Assembly: GCF_001976065.1 (NCBI RefSeq)
Contig: NZ_MNAH01000004.1
Span: 126,519 to 190,518 of the forward strand
DNA from: Pseudomonas putida
GTDB lineage: Bacteria; Pseudomonadota; Gammaproteobacteria; Pseudomonadales; Pseudomonadaceae
Reading direction: 5' to 3'
DNA: 64,000 nt
Below, in pieces: positions 6,882-15,121 of the stretch. A program made the position numbers and the translations under genes. Under the pieces are notes generated by a model. The model ran no database searches, had not been told where the DNA came from, and saw nothing but the letters and a program-made list of their open reading frames with translations. The stretch's first letter is position 1; each line of letters opens with the position of its first letter.

Positions 6882-8102
6882 TTAAGCCGCATCGCGCTTG
6901 GCGTCGTTGCGGTAAGCCTCTACCGCCGCGATCAAGGCTTGAAGAATCTCGGCGCTCTCGCCGATCACCGACAGGTCGGCCCGTTTGATCATGTCGCAGC
7001 CCGGGTCGAGGTTGATCGCCACCACCTTGTCGCAGGCACCGATGCCTTGCAGGTGCTGGATCGCCCCGGAGATCCCCACCGCCACGTAGACCCGTGCGGT
7101 GACCCAGGTACCGGACGCGCCGACCTGACGATCGCGCGCCATGAAACCGTCGTCCACCGCTACCCGGGACGCGCCTTCGGTGGCGCCCAAGGCTTCGGCG
7201 GTCCTGTGGAAAAGTCCCCAATCCTTGACCCCGTTGCCGCCGGAGAAGATGAATTCCGCTTCGGCCATCGGTATCGCCGCCGGGTCCACCGCCACCGCCC
7301 CCAGATCCTCGATGCGCGAGAGACTGCGGACGACGGCTGTGGATAACTCTACCGGCAAGGCTTCGTGACGGGTTTCGCTGACCGGCTCAGCGCATTCCAC
7401 AGCGGCCAGAATCAAGCGTGCGAGCGGTCGCGCCAGGTCTTGCAACCCGGCGCCAGCACGGCCGATGCATTCCTGGTCCTTGACCTGCCAGACCCGCGTA
7501 GCCGGGCGTTCGCCCAAGGCGGCGGCGAAGCGCCGACCCAGTTCGCCACCACCGGTGCGACTGTCCGGAAGCAACCAGTGACGGGGGCTGAACTGGTTAT
7601 CCACAGCCCGCAGACCCTGGACCCGTTGTTCCGGTGCATAACCACTGAATTGCTCGCCTTCGAGCACCAGCAGGCGATCGACGCCAGCCGTGGCGAAGGC
7701 ATTTTCTTTGTGTTCGCCAAAGACCACGGCCAATACCGCGCCGTCCTTGCCGGCCAATTGATGAGCCAGGCCGAGCAAGTCGCGGTCGTGGCTGCTCAAG
7801 CGGCCACCGACCATGTCCGGCACCACGCTGATGTAGAAGGCCGGTGCAGGCACCTGATGCAGCGGCAATTGCACTTCGACGGCGGCGGTACGCTTGGTCG
7901 CGCCGCCTTGCTGGGCGCCGCTGCGGTCGATGCGCTTGATCCCGTTGGGGCCGATGAAGCCGATGCCGTGGGGGTTCTTGCGGATGATGCCGTTAGGCCC
8001 CATCCAGCTGTGCTGCGCCGGTTGCATGGCCGCGTGCAGCGGATGCAGGCGGTTGCGGGCGATCCATTCGGCCCGGGGGTCGCGGCGGATAATGTCGCTC
8101 AT
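6882..8102 (-). CDS. etfA: Electron transfer flavoprotein alpha subunit of the dimethylglycine pathway
   Basis: 406 aa. The ATG at 8102-8100 overlaps the TGA of dgcB by one base (TGATG), implying translational coupling; the TTG one codon earlier is less likely. The N-terminal ~90 residues are an extension (PNGIIRKNPHGIGFIGPNGIKR) not found in housekeeping EtfA. The C-terminal FAD domain is clear (GASGTWVTARVYVAVGISG, then INLDPGCDMIKRADLSVIG). It forms the heterodimer with EtfB. Two perfect DnaA 9-mers lie inside the gene, at 7338-7346 (minus orientation) and 7597-7605. Confidence 0.9.
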   Translation of the reverse strand: MSDIIRRDPRAEWIARNRLHPLHAAMQPAQHSWMGPNGIIRKNPHGIGFIGPNGIKRIDRSGAQQGGATKRTAAVEVQLPLHQVPAPAFYISVVPDMVGGRLSSHDRDLLGLAHQLAGKDGAVLAVVFGEHKENAFATAGVDRLLVLEGEQFSGYAPEQRVQGLRAVDNQFSPRHWLLPDSRTGGGELGRRFAAALGERPATRVWQVKDQECIGRAGAGLQDLARPLARLILAAVECAEPVSETRHEALPVELSTAVVRSLSRIEDLGAVAVDPAAIPMAEAEFIFSGGNGVKDWGLFHRTAEALGATEGASRVAVDDGFMARDRQVGASGTWVTARVYVAVGISGAIQHLQGIGACDKVVAINLDPGCDMIKRADLSVIGESAEILQALIAAVEAYRNDAKRDAA

Positions 8103-10051
8103 CAATGCACCTCCGCAGGTTCACGTTGGGCTGGTGTGGCCGGCTTGCTCGGTGCCTGGTCTTCAAGCAACGCGTCGGCCACCAGTTCGGCAATGTCCTT
8201 GATCAAGGGGCGCGGCTCTACCACGCCTTCCAGCATCGCGGTGCACTGCGGGCAGCCCACGGCCACCAGTTCGGCGCCCGTCTCGCGGATGTCTTCCATG
8301 CGCATGTCGGGGATACGCTGCTTGCCTGGAATGTCAGTGATCGGCGCGCCGCCGCCACCGCCGCAGCAGCGCGAACGGAAACCGGAGCGTTGCATCTCTT
8401 TCACTTCGATGCCGAGCGCGCGCAGGACCTGGCGCGGTGCCTCGTATTCGCCGTTGTAACGGCCGAGGTAGCATGGGTCGTGATAAGTCACGCTGTCGCC
8501 CTTGTGTTGACCGAGGCTCAGCGCGCCGGCGCCGATGATTTCTGCCATGTAGGTGCTGTGGTGCTGCACCAGGTAGTTGCCATCGAACGCGCCGTATTCG
8601 TTTTTCAGCACGTGGAAGCTGTGCGGATCGCAGGTGACGATACGGTTGAAGCTGTACTTGGCCAGGGTCTGGATGTTGCGTTTGGCCAGCAACTGGAAGG
8701 TTGCCTCGTCACCCAGGCGCCGGGCCACGTCGCCGCTGTCGCGCTCTTCGAGGCCGAGCACGGCGAAGTCGATTTTCGCCGCTTTCAGCACTTTGACGAA
8801 GGCGCGCAGAGTGCGCTGGTTGCGCATGTCGAAGGCGCCGTCGCCAACCCAGAACAGCACGTCGGTGGATTTCTTTTCGCTGAGCAGATTGAGGTTCAGG
8901 TCTGCCGCCCAGTTCATCCGTCCGCCGGGGGCGAAACCGCCCGGGTTGTCGGTGGCGATCAGGTTTTCCAGGACTTCGGCGCCCTTGTTTGGCGTGGCGC
9001 CTTTTTCCAGGGTCAGATGCCGACGCATGTCGACGATGGCATCGACGTGCTCGATCATCATCGGGCACTCTTCGACGCAGGCGCGGCAGGTGGTGCACGA
9101 CCACAGGGTTTCGGCATCCACCAGACCGTTGACGATCGGTTGATGCGGATTGCCAGCGTGCTCGCCAATCGGTTTGCCCGGATACGGGCTGCCGGCGAAC
9201 TTGGCATCAGTGCCACCAGCCAGGCCGACAACCATGTCCTGGATCAGTTTTTTCGGGTTCAGCGGCTGGCCGGCGGCGAACGCCGGGCACGCGGCCTCGC
9301 ATTTACCGCACTGCACGCAGGCGTCGAAGCCGAGCAGCTGGTTCCAGGTGAAATCCTTGGGTTTTTCCACGCCCAGCGGTGCGCTCGGGTCGTTCAGGTC
9401 CAGCGGTTTCAAGCCGGTGGAACGACCGCCGCCAAAGCGCTCGGCGCGACGGTGCCAGGCCAGGTGCAGGGCACCGGCGAAGGCGTGCTTCATCGGCCCA
9501 CCCCAGGTCATGCCGAGGAACAACTCGGACACGCCCCACAACACACCGATACCGAGGATCACCGCTAGCAGCCAACCGCCGAAATTTTCCGGGAGGATCC
9601 CGGCCACCGGCAGGGTCACCAGGAAGAACGACACCGAGAATGCCAGCAGGCTTTTCGGCAGGCGCATCCAGGGGCCTTTCGACAGGCGCGCAGGCGGGTT
9701 GCGCCGACGCAGGTAAACGAAGATCGCGCCGACGAACATCACTGCCGACATTAGCAGCAGCGCATAGCCGAGGAAGCGGTTATGCAGGCCGAAACCGTGC
9801 ACCAGTATCGCCAGCACGACAGACGCCACCGCACCGCCGGCCGTGGCGACGTGGGTGTTGGCGATGTATTTGTCCCGCGCCACCACGTGGTGCAGGTCGA
9901 CCATGTAGCGCTTGGGCATGGCGAACAGGCCGCCGATCAGGTCGACCTTCGAGGCCCGGCCCCGGCGCCACATGGCTACCCGCCGCAACGCGCCCAGGAC
10001 CGCGAGGCCCAGGGCGGCGAACAACAGGATTGGAAGAAGGGTGTTCAACAT
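8102..10051 (-). CDS. dgcB: Dimethylglycine catabolism iron-sulfur protein DgcB
   Basis: 649 aa. The first ~190 residues hold several hydrophobic segments (for example LLPILLFAALGLAVLGAL), a membrane anchor. Then come two 4Fe-4S motifs (CVQCGKCEAACPAF and CTTCRACVEECP) and two CCG-type cysteine domains (SYHDPCYLG-type segment, CCGGGGGAP, CPQC). This layout is that of heterodisulfide-reductase-like electron carriers. It probably relays electrons from DgcA and the Etf pair toward the quinone pool. GGGAG lies 6-7 nt before the ATG. A REP doublet separates it from dgcA although both are on one strand. Confidence 0.9.
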   Translation of the reverse strand: MLNTLLPILLFAALGLAVLGALRRVAMWRRGRASKVDLIGGLFAMPKRYMVDLHHVVARDKYIANTHVATAGGAVASVVLAILVHGFGLHNRFLGYALLLMSAVMFVGAIFVYLRRRNPPARLSKGPWMRLPKSLLAFSVSFFLVTLPVAGILPENFGGWLLAVILGIGVLWGVSELFLGMTWGGPMKHAFAGALHLAWHRRAERFGGGRSTGLKPLDLNDPSAPLGVEKPKDFTWNQLLGFDACVQCGKCEAACPAFAAGQPLNPKKLIQDMVVGLAGGTDAKFAGSPYPGKPIGEHAGNPHQPIVNGLVDAETLWSCTTCRACVEECPMMIEHVDAIVDMRRHLTLEKGATPNKGAEVLENLIATDNPGGFAPGGRMNWAADLNLNLLSEKKSTDVLFWVGDGAFDMRNQRTLRAFVKVLKAAKIDFAVLGLEERDSGDVARRLGDEATFQLLAKRNIQTLAKYSFNRIVTCDPHSFHVLKNEYGAFDGNYLVQHHSTYMAEIIGAGALSLGQHKGDSVTYHDPCYLGRYNGEYEAPRQVLRALGIEVKEMQRSGFRSRCCGGGGGAPITDIPGKQRIPDMRMEDIRETGAELVAVGCPQCTAMLEGVVEPRPLIKDIAELVADALLEDQAPSKPATPAQREPAEVH

Positions 10052-10115
10052 GGTGGAGCTCCCAAAGACCGCAGGGTCTTGCAGGCCAAACTACCTGGAT
10101 GCCTTGCCCGATTCC

Positions 10116-10206
10116 TGTGGGAGCGAGCCTGCTCGCGAAAGCGGTGGGTCAGTCGACATCAATGGCGGCTGACAGATTGCATTCGCGAGCAGGCTCGCTC
10201 CCACAG
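10116..10206. repeat. REP pair inside the dgc operon
   Basis: Inverted GAGCAGGCTCGC-type copies lie in the 171-bp gap between dgcA and dgcB. Folded in mRNA this is a long hairpin inside an apparent operon, so it may alter the stability or ratio of the two segments. Confidence 0.88.
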
Positions 10207-10222
10207 GGTTATCAACAAGCTC

Positions 10223-12283
10223 TTAGAAATCCTTGCACAACCGCAGTGCGTCATAGATGGCGGCATGCACGTTACGCTGGGCCACGCAGTCGCCGATGCG
10301 GAACAGCAGGTAACCGTCGCCGCTCTGTGCAAGGCAAGGTTGCGGCTTGATCGCGAACAAGGCTTCGACGTCGATCTGGCCCTTGTTGCGCGAGCCTTCC
10401 TTCATCGCGTAGTAGATTTCCTCGTCCGGACGCACGCCGTTCTCGATCACCACCTGATCCACCACCCGCTCCTCTTTGGCGCCGGTGTATTCGTTTTCCA
10501 GCACCGCCACCAGCTTGTCGCCTTCGCGGTAGACCTTCTCCAGCATCATGTCGCCGGTCATGATCACTTCTTTGGGGTACATGCTGCGGTAGTAGGTCGG
10601 GAACGACGTACCGCCGATGGCCACGCCCGGCTTGATGTCGTCGGTGACGATCTCGACCTGGCTGCCCTTGTCGGCGAGGAAGTCGGCGGTGGACATGCCG
10701 GTGAACTCGCAGATGGTGTCGTAGACCAGAACGTTCTTGGCAGGCGCAACCTTGCCGTCGAGGATGTCCCAGCTGCTGACCACCAGGCCTTCAGCCGCGC
10801 CCCAGTGTTCGTTCTGCTCGATGAACGGGTGACCGCCGACAGCCAGCACCACCACGTCCGGACGCAGGTCCATGATGGTCGGCGCATCTGCCGCGGTGCC
10901 CAGGCGCAGGTCGACTTTCAACCGTGCCAGCTCCAGCTGGTACCAGCGGGTGATACCGGCGATCTGGTCCCGTTGCGGCGCTTTCGAAGCAGTCGTGATC
11001 TGCCCGCCAATGAACTCTTTCTTCTCGAACAGCGTGACGTCGTGGCCACGCTCGGCGGCCACACGGGCGGCTTCCATCCCGGCAGGACCGGCGCCGACCA
11101 CCACCACCTTGCGTTTAACGCCGGTGGTTTTCTCGATGATGTGCGGCAGGCCCATGTATTCACGGGAGGTCGCCGCGTTCTGGATGCACAGCACATCCAG
11201 TCCCTGGTACTGACGGTCGATGCAGTAGTTGGCGCCGACGCACTGCTTGATCTGGTCGATCTGGCCCATCTTGATCTTGGCGATCAGGTGCGGGTCGGCA
11301 ATGTGCGCGCGGGTCATGCCGACCATGTCGACGTAACCGCCCTCCAGAATCCGCGTGGCCTGGTTCGGGTCCTTGATGTTCTGCGCGTGCAGCACCGGAA
11401 CCTTGACCACTTCCTTGATGCCGGCAGCCAGGTGCAGGAACGGCTCCGGTGGATAACTCATGTTGGGGATAACGTTGGCCAGGGTGTTGTGGGTGTCGCA
11501 ACCCGAGCCCACGACGCCGAGGAAATCGAGCATGCCAGTGTCGTCGTAATACTTGGCGATCTGTTTCATGTCCTCATGGGACAGGCCATCCGGGTGGAAC
11601 TCGTCACCGCAGATGCGCATGCCCACACAGAAATCGTCACCGACCTCGGCGCGCACGGCTTTCAACACTTCCAGGCCGAATTTCATGCGGCCTTCAAAGG
11701 TGCCGCCCCATTCGTCGGTACGCTTGTTGACCCGCGGGCTCCAGAACTGGTCGATCATGTGCTGGTGCACGGCCGACAGCTCGACACCGTCCAGGCCCCC
11801 GGCCTTGGCGCGGCGCGCGGCCTGCGCGTAGTTGCCGATCACCCGCCAGATTTCTTCCGGCTCGATGGTCTTGCAAGTAGCACGGTGCACCGGCTCGCGC
11901 ACGCCCGATGGCGACATCAGGGTCGGCCAGTTGAAGCCGTCCCAGCGCGAACGCCGGCCCATGTGGGTAATCTGGATCATGATCTTGGCGCCGTGCTTGT
12001 GCATGGCGTCGGCCAGATTCTGGAAGTGCGGAATGATGCGGTCGGTGGACAGGTTCACCGAACTCCACCATTCCTGCGGGCTGTCGATGGCCACGACGGA
12101 CGAACCGCCGCAGATCGCCAGGCCGATCCCGCCCTTGGCCTTCTCTTCGTAATACTTGACGTACCGGTCGGTGGTCATGCCGCCGTCGGTGGCATAGACC
12201 TCGGCGTGCGCGGTGCTGAGCACGCGGTTGCGGATGGTCAGTTTGCCGATCTGGATCGGCTGGAACATTGCTTCGAAAGCCAT
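10223..12283 (-). CDS. dgcA: Dimethylglycine demethylase subunit DgcA (OYE-type flavin oxidoreductase)
   Basis: 686 aa with the trimethylamine-dehydrogenase / dienoyl-CoA-reductase architecture. An N-terminal FMN TIM barrel covers ~1-340 (MFQPIQIGKLTIRNRVLSTAH). A Fe-S loop with Cys 348, 354 and 366 follows, then a Rossmann FAD/NAD domain starting KRKVVVVGAGPAGMEAARVAA. It demethylates dimethylglycine to sarcosine and passes electrons to DgcB/EtfAB. The cysteine loop is C-x5-C-x11-C; a fourth Cys found in dienoyl-CoA reductase loops is replaced by Ala (CVGANYC). GAGGATC precedes the ATG. Confidence 0.92.
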   Translation of the reverse strand: MAFEAMFQPIQIGKLTIRNRVLSTAHAEVYATDGGMTTDRYVKYYEEKAKGGIGLAICGGSSVVAIDSPQEWWSSVNLSTDRIIPHFQNLADAMHKHGAKIMIQITHMGRRSRWDGFNWPTLMSPSGVREPVHRATCKTIEPEEIWRVIGNYAQAARRAKAGGLDGVELSAVHQHMIDQFWSPRVNKRTDEWGGTFEGRMKFGLEVLKAVRAEVGDDFCVGMRICGDEFHPDGLSHEDMKQIAKYYDDTGMLDFLGVVGSGCDTHNTLANVIPNMSYPPEPFLHLAAGIKEVVKVPVLHAQNIKDPNQATRILEGGYVDMVGMTRAHIADPHLIAKIKMGQIDQIKQCVGANYCIDRQYQGLDVLCIQNAATSREYMGLPHIIEKTTGVKRKVVVVGAGPAGMEAARVAAERGHDVTLFEKKEFIGGQITTASKAPQRDQIAGITRWYQLELARLKVDLRLGTAADAPTIMDLRPDVVVLAVGGHPFIEQNEHWGAAEGLVVSSWDILDGKVAPAKNVLVYDTICEFTGMSTADFLADKGSQVEIVTDDIKPGVAIGGTSFPTYYRSMYPKEVIMTGDMMLEKVYREGDKLVAVLENEYTGAKEERVVDQVVIENGVRPDEEIYYAMKEGSRNKGQIDVEALFAIKPQPCLAQSGDGYLLFRIGDCVAQRNVHAAIYDALRLCKDF

Positions 12284-12298
12284 GGCGGGATCCTCGAC

Positions 12299-12829
12299 TT
12301 ACAACGGCTTGACGATGAACAAGCCGTCTTCGTGGCCCTCTTCGGAGCCACCGTAGACTTGCTCGGCCACGGTGCGGATCTTGCTGCCGCGAGCGGCCAG
12401 GATCTGATCCATGGCCCCGGCGAACCAGCCGGTGAACATGTAGTCGACCTTGCGCCCGACCTTGCCGTACACGTAGACAAAAGCGGAGTGCTCGAGCTTG
12501 ACGCTGGCGGTGCCTTTGTCGAGGTCGATGTCCTGGATCTTGAACAGGCCCCAACCCCGCTGCGACAGGCGCTTCATGTAGTGCTCGAACACCGCGACGC
12601 CTTCCAGGCCGTGGCATTCGGCTTCTTTTTCACACCAGTGCCAGGCGGACTTGTAGCCGGCCTTGTAGAGGATCTCGGCATAGGCGTCGGCGCCCAGCAC
12701 TTCCTCGATGCCCATGTGGTTGTTGACGAAGAAATGACGCGGCACGTACAGCATCGGCAGGGCGTCGGACGTCCAGACACCGGTTTCGCTGTCGACTTCG
12801 ATAGGCAATTGCGGGGCGATCTTGGCCAT
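12299..12829 (-). CDS. Conserved dgc-operon protein of unknown function (DUF5943-like)
   Basis: 176 aa, soluble, no signal peptide. It begins MAKIAPQLPIEVDSETGVWTSDALPMLYVPRHFFVNNHMG and contains AYAEILYKAGYKSAWHWCEKEAE, resembling small ligand-binding 4-vinyl-reductase-like domains. It lies 15 bp upstream of dgcA in the same orientation. The P. aeruginosa locus has the same gene in the same place, so it is probably functionally tied to dimethylglycine demethylation, but its activity is unknown to me. GGAG lies 10 nt before the ATG. Confidence 0.75.
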   Translation of the reverse strand: MAKIAPQLPIEVDSETGVWTSDALPMLYVPRHFFVNNHMGIEEVLGADAYAEILYKAGYKSAWHWCEKEAECHGLEGVAVFEHYMKRLSQRGWGLFKIQDIDLDKGTASVKLEHSAFVYVYGKVGRKVDYMFTGWFAGAMDQILAARGSKIRTVAEQVYGGSEEGHEDGLFIVKPL

Positions 12830-12907
12830 GGAAACTTAACTCCAGAAAAATTTTGGTGTTGCCTGCGGCGCGAATGGCCGCAGGTAAGGATTCAGAAGTG
12901 CGGCGGC

Positions 12908-13885
12908 TTATTCGCCCCAGACGTCTTTCAAAACGTTGACCCAGTTCTCGCCCATGATCTTGCGCACCACGCGCTCGGAATGGCCGCGCTTGAGCAGGGT
13001 TTCGGTGAGGTTCGGGAACTCGCCGACGGTGCGGATGCCCAGCGGGTTGATGATCTTGCCGAAGCTGGTCAGGCGGCGGGCGTAGCCCTTGTCGTGGGTC
13101 AGGTATTCGAAGAAGTCCTGGCCATGACCCTGGGTGAAGTCGGTGCCGATGCCGATGGCGTCTTCGCCGACGATGTTCATGGTGTATTCGATGGCTTCGG
13201 CGTAGTCGTCGATGGTCGAATCGATGCCCTTGGCCAGGAACGGCGCGAACATGGTCACGCCGACGAAACCGCCGTGGTCGGCGATGAACTTGAGCTCTTC
13301 ATCGGACTTGTTGCGCGGGTGGATCTTCAGGCCCGACGGCAGGCAGTGGGAGTAGCAGACCGGCTTCTTCGACTCGAGGATGACTTCTTCGGAAGTCTTG
13401 GAGCCGACGTGGGACAGGTCGCACATCACGCCAACGCGATTCATCTCGGCGACGATTTCGCGACCGAAGCCCGAGAGACCGCCGTCACGCTCGTAGCAAC
13501 CGGTGCCCACCAGGTTCTGGGTGTTGTAGCACATCTGCACGATACCGACGCCGAGCTGCTTGAACACCTCGACGTAGCCAATCTGATCTTCAAAGGCGTG
13601 GGCGTTCTGGAAGCCGAAGAGGATGCCGGTCTTGCCCTGCTCCTTGGCCTTGCGGATGTCGGCGGTGGTGCGCACCGGAATCACCAGGTCGCTGTTTTCG
13701 CGGATCAGTTTCTGGCTGGCGGCGATGTTGTTGACAGTGGCCTGGAAGCCTTCCCACACCGACACGGTGCAGTTGGCGGCGGTCAGACCGCCCTTGCGCA
13801 TGTCTTCGAACAGCTCACGGTTCCACTTGGCAATGATCAGCCCGTCGATAACGATGCTGTCGGCGTGCAATTCGGCTGGGCTCAT
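12908..13885 (-). CDS. M19 (renal dipeptidase-like) family protein, first gene of the dgc operon
   Basis: 325 aa from the ATG at 13885 with AGGGGA upstream; the longer frame to 14038 has no site. TIM-barrel amidohydrolase of the membrane-dipeptidase family: DLSHVG, PVCYSHC and GIGTDFTQGHG are visible. The usual first metal pair, in a DGHND-like segment, is missing: residues 14-18 read DGLII, so the His and Asp are Leu and Ile. It is probably not a standard zinc dipeptidase. It heads the operon ending in etfB, as in P. aeruginosa, which suggests action on a betaine-pathway compound. Confidence 0.85.
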   Translation of the reverse strand: MSPAELHADSIVIDGLIIAKWNRELFEDMRKGGLTAANCTVSVWEGFQATVNNIAASQKLIRENSDLVIPVRTTADIRKAKEQGKTGILFGFQNAHAFEDQIGYVEVFKQLGVGIVQMCYNTQNLVGTGCYERDGGLSGFGREIVAEMNRVGVMCDLSHVGSKTSEEVILESKKPVCYSHCLPSGLKIHPRNKSDEELKFIADHGGFVGVTMFAPFLAKGIDSTIDDYAEAIEYTMNIVGEDAIGIGTDFTQGHGQDFFEYLTHDKGYARRLTSFGKIINPLGIRTVGEFPNLTETLLKRGHSERVVRKIMGENWVNVLKDVWGE

Positions 13886-14001
13886 CAGGCTGTCCCCTTG
13901 TTGGCGATTCATGCGCCGAATCGTCTGCCGGCGCTTTGGGGCCAGCATATGCCTGAGGGACGGGACAGCCGGGTGCAAAAACGACAGGGGAATTGCCGAA
14001 A

Positions 14002-14030
14002 GCGTCAATCCGCGACAAAGGGTCGTCGCA
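14002..14030 (-). promoter_or_regulatory. Candidate GbdR site upstream of the dgc operon
   Basis: On the minus strand, TGCGAC is followed by TGACGC with 21-bp period between the C/TGAC units, about 117-145 bp before the first operon gene. It shares TGCGAC, an A and CC at the same offsets, and GACGC with the site upstream of cbcX. The role is inferred from known GbdR control of these operons. Confidence 0.4.
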
Positions 14031-14121
14031 AGGCACAATTGCCGACCTGTTCAAGGCCTTCCGCTTGGGCCAGAATTCGCCGCATCACTTGATGCTTCAC
14101 TGGATGGGAGCGGCAACGCAC

Positions 14122-14523
14122 ATGAAATTCATCTTCCTGGCATTGGCACTGATGGCGACCGGCGTACACGCCGCCGAAGAGTCCGAAGACACCCCCTGCG
14201 ACAAGGTCGAAAACGACATCCAGACCCTGGAGTGCTCGGCCTTCAACAAAACCACTGCCGAAGACTTGCTGGGCGAGAACTACAAGAGCCTGGCCGAGCG
14301 CATGCAGTCGCTCTACGGCAAGAACCCGTCGCAACTGGCCGACATCACCGCCCGAATCAAGGCCGCGCAACAACAATGGCTGAAAACCCGCGACGCCGAC
14401 TGCGCCATCGAAGCCTTCCCGGCCGCCGCCGGCAGCAAGGCGTTCACTATTGCGCAGAACGATTGCGTGGCGCGGATGAGCGATGAGCGGTCGGAGTTTT
14501 TGGAGTCGATCGGGCAGGAGTGA
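14122..14523 (+). CDS. LprI-like (DUF1311) periplasmic protein
   Basis: 133 aa from the ATG at 14122. A signal peptide is clear (MKFIFLALALMATGVHAAEE). The mature part has four cysteines and the pattern C-x8-D-x3-LEC-x3-N ... AAQQQWLKTRDADC ... NDCVARMSDER, typical of the lysozyme-inhibitor LprI-like domain. It is exported to the periplasm; by family resemblance it may inhibit lysozyme, but many DUF1311 proteins are uncharacterised. A GGAG lies ~11 nt before the start. It diverges from the dgc operon. Confidence 0.75.
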   Translation: MKFIFLALALMATGVHAAEESEDTPCDKVENDIQTLECSAFNKTTAEDLLGENYKSLAERMQSLYGKNPSQLADITARIKAAQQQWLKTRDADCAIEAFPAAAGSKAFTIAQNDCVARMSDERSEFLESIGQE

Positions 14524-14582
14524 CGACTGCTATTGAACTTGAGCTGTAAGCTTCACGCCTTCAGCCAGAAAAGGGATTCAAC

Positions 14583-14999
14583 ATGAAAGTCTGCGGCATC
14601 GAAATCAAAGGCAGCGAAGCGATCATTGCCGTGGCAACCCTCGAAGGCTCGGCACCGGGCCATTTGGCGCTCGCAACCAAGAAAATCGCCCTCGACGATG
14701 ACGACGAAGCCGCCAACGTCAAAGTGTTCGCCGCTCAGGTTGCGTCTTTTGTGCGGGAGAATTCGATTGATCGCATTGCGATCAAGAAGCGCAGCAAGAA
14801 AGGTGAGTTTGCGGGTGGGCCGACGACGTTCAAGATCGAAGGGGTTTTCCAGTTGCTGGAGAATTGTGAGGTGACGCTGTTGTCGCCGCAGACGATCAAT
14901 GCCCAGGCCAAGAAGCACGGTTTTGAGCCACCGGCGACGCTGAACAAGTATCAGCATGAGGCTTACAAGGCGGCGTGTACGGCGTTGGTGAAGAAGTAA
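14583..14999 (+). CDS. DUF3010 family protein
   Basis: 138 aa, cytosolic. Begins MKVCGIEIKGSEAIIAVATLEG and continues VASFVRENSIDRIAIKKRSKKGEFAGGPTTFKIEGVFQLL, matching the small conserved DUF3010 proteins of gammaproteobacteria. The N-terminal strand pattern recalls RNase H-like folds, but no function is known to me. Purine-rich AAAAGGGA lies upstream. It is 59 bp after the LprI-like gene on the same strand and may share a transcript. Confidence 0.75.
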   Translation: MKVCGIEIKGSEAIIAVATLEGSAPGHLALATKKIALDDDDEAANVKVFAAQVASFVRENSIDRIAIKKRSKKGEFAGGPTTFKIEGVFQLLENCEVTLLSPQTINAQAKKHGFEPPATLNKYQHEAYKAACTALVKK

Positions 15000-15018
15000 A
15001 AGCGAAAACAGATCAAAA

Positions 15019-15107
15019 TGTGGGAGCGGGCTTGCTCGCGAAGGCGCAGTGTCAGTCGCCATCATTGTTGATGACACACCGCTTTCGCGAGCAAGCCCGC
15101 TCCCACA
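15019..15107. repeat. REP pair, GAGCAAGCCCGC subtype
   Basis: Inverted copies of GGGAGCGGGCTTGCTCGCGA flank a ~45-bp spacer between the DUF3010 gene and cdhR, whose 3' ends converge here. Confidence 0.9.
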
Positions 15108-15121
15108 GGGTTCCAAGGTGT

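Noticed and set aside
9782..14092. 1436-codon open frame on the plus strand
   Set aside because: It runs antisense through dgcA, the DUF5943-like gene and the dipeptidase-like gene. It reads as an Ala/Val/His/Asp-rich shadow of high-GC codons, with no motifs and no ribosome site.
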